DNA of 64,000 nt from Halotia branconii CENA392. Lineage in GTDB: Bacteria > Cyanobacteriota > Cyanobacteriia > Cyanobacteriales > Nostocaceae. The translations under genes and the position numbers were made by a program. The first letter of the stretch is position 1; each line of letters begins with the position of its first letter. This document shows, in pieces, positions 63,910 through 64,000 of this stretch. Below the pieces are notes generated by a model. That model did not search any database and had not been told where the DNA came from. It saw nothing but the letters and a program-made list of their open reading frames with translations. The DNA lies in NCBI RefSeq assembly GCF_029953635.1, contig NZ_CP124543.1, forward strand, positions 186,001 through 250,000, in the 5' to 3' direction.

Positions 63910-64000
63910 TTTATTGATTAAGCAAATTGTGAACAGCAGATAATTGTAAAAGAATAATTTCACTTAGTTGCTTGCTGGATTCTTGTCTAGCTTTTAAGAA
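63910..64000 (-). CDS. partial gene at the right edge, C-terminal end only
   Basis: About 29 codons open to the window end on the minus strand end ESSKQLSEIILLQLSAVHNL-LNQ and a TAA at 63910-63912. This is the 3' end of a gene lying to the right. Its helical character and its position upstream of pfaD suggest it is the next cluster gene, but the family cannot be told from this fragment. Confidence 0.45.

Noticed and set aside
1..64000. Frequent GCGATCGC octamers as a special signal
   Set aside because: These are HIP1 sites, known to be over-represented across most cyanobacterial genomes.

Overview
The window reads as the chromosome of a filamentous, probably heterocyst-forming cyanobacterium (Nostocales; Nostoc, Calothrix or Tolypothrix type). 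Evidence is the photosynthesis genes (psbZ, bciB, pcyA), the acyl-lipid desaturase cluster, XisH/XisI-type genes, frequent GCGATCGC (HIP1) sites, and abundant short heptamer-type repeats between genes. It is mostly housekeeping sequence broken by small mobile or repetitive elements.

Layout. 1-6.2 kb: a RelE-type toxin-antitoxin pair, a VOC protein, a DUF255/thioredoxin-like protein and a DHH-CBS-tRNA nucleotidyltransferase fusion, all on the minus strand. 6.6-11.6 kb: psbZ, ribH, tRNA-Gly(GCC), a small membrane protein followed 4 bases later by a ProA-family protein that lacks the catalytic cysteine, then xisH/xisI-like genes. 12.3-16.1 kb: desC, desA, a C-terminal stump of desB and desD. 16.2-26.6 kb: a methionine gamma-lyase family protein, a GxxExxY gene between inverted repeats, bciB, trpD, a retropepsin-like lipoprotein, carA, a STAS protein, mrnC, rlmB and a DUF1816 gene. 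27.4-30.2 kb: a gene graveyard. A UPF0175/DUF3368 toxin-antitoxin pair is broken twice, by an IS701-family insertion sequence (TTAG duplication) and by a 174-bp MITE-like element (TTAT duplication), and is followed by an integron attC-like site. 30.2-38.1 kb: a hydrolase, two CAP proteins, a Ser/Thr kinase, a lipid kinase, ExoD and an SDR.

38.6-50.5 kb is the most interesting stretch: seven genes on one strand ending at a clear terminator. They encode a GMC oxidoreductase with a four-cysteine motif, a DUF6765 protein, an alpha/beta hydrolase with a cysteine nucleophile, an unrecognised 482-residue protein, a two-haem cytochrome c, a cytochrome P450 fused to a membrane domain and lacking the usual I-helix acid/threonine pair, and a second alpha/beta hydrolase. 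The GMC enzyme and the first hydrolase carry copies of the same roughly 195-residue domain. My inference is an oxidation route for a lipid-like or terpenoid-like substrate, with electrons passed to cytochrome c.

51-54.4 kb: a SnoaL-like protein, a cyclase-family protein, pcyA, a 21-bp tandem repeat array and a perfect palindrome. 54.6-64 kb, minus strand: a hydrolase and a PAS histidine kinase, then the downstream end of a biosynthetic cluster (PfaD-type enoyl reductase, condensation-type acyltransferase, acyl carrier protein, a protein with a TubC-like docking domain and an unknown body, and an NAD-dependent epimerase). The cluster continues beyond the right edge.
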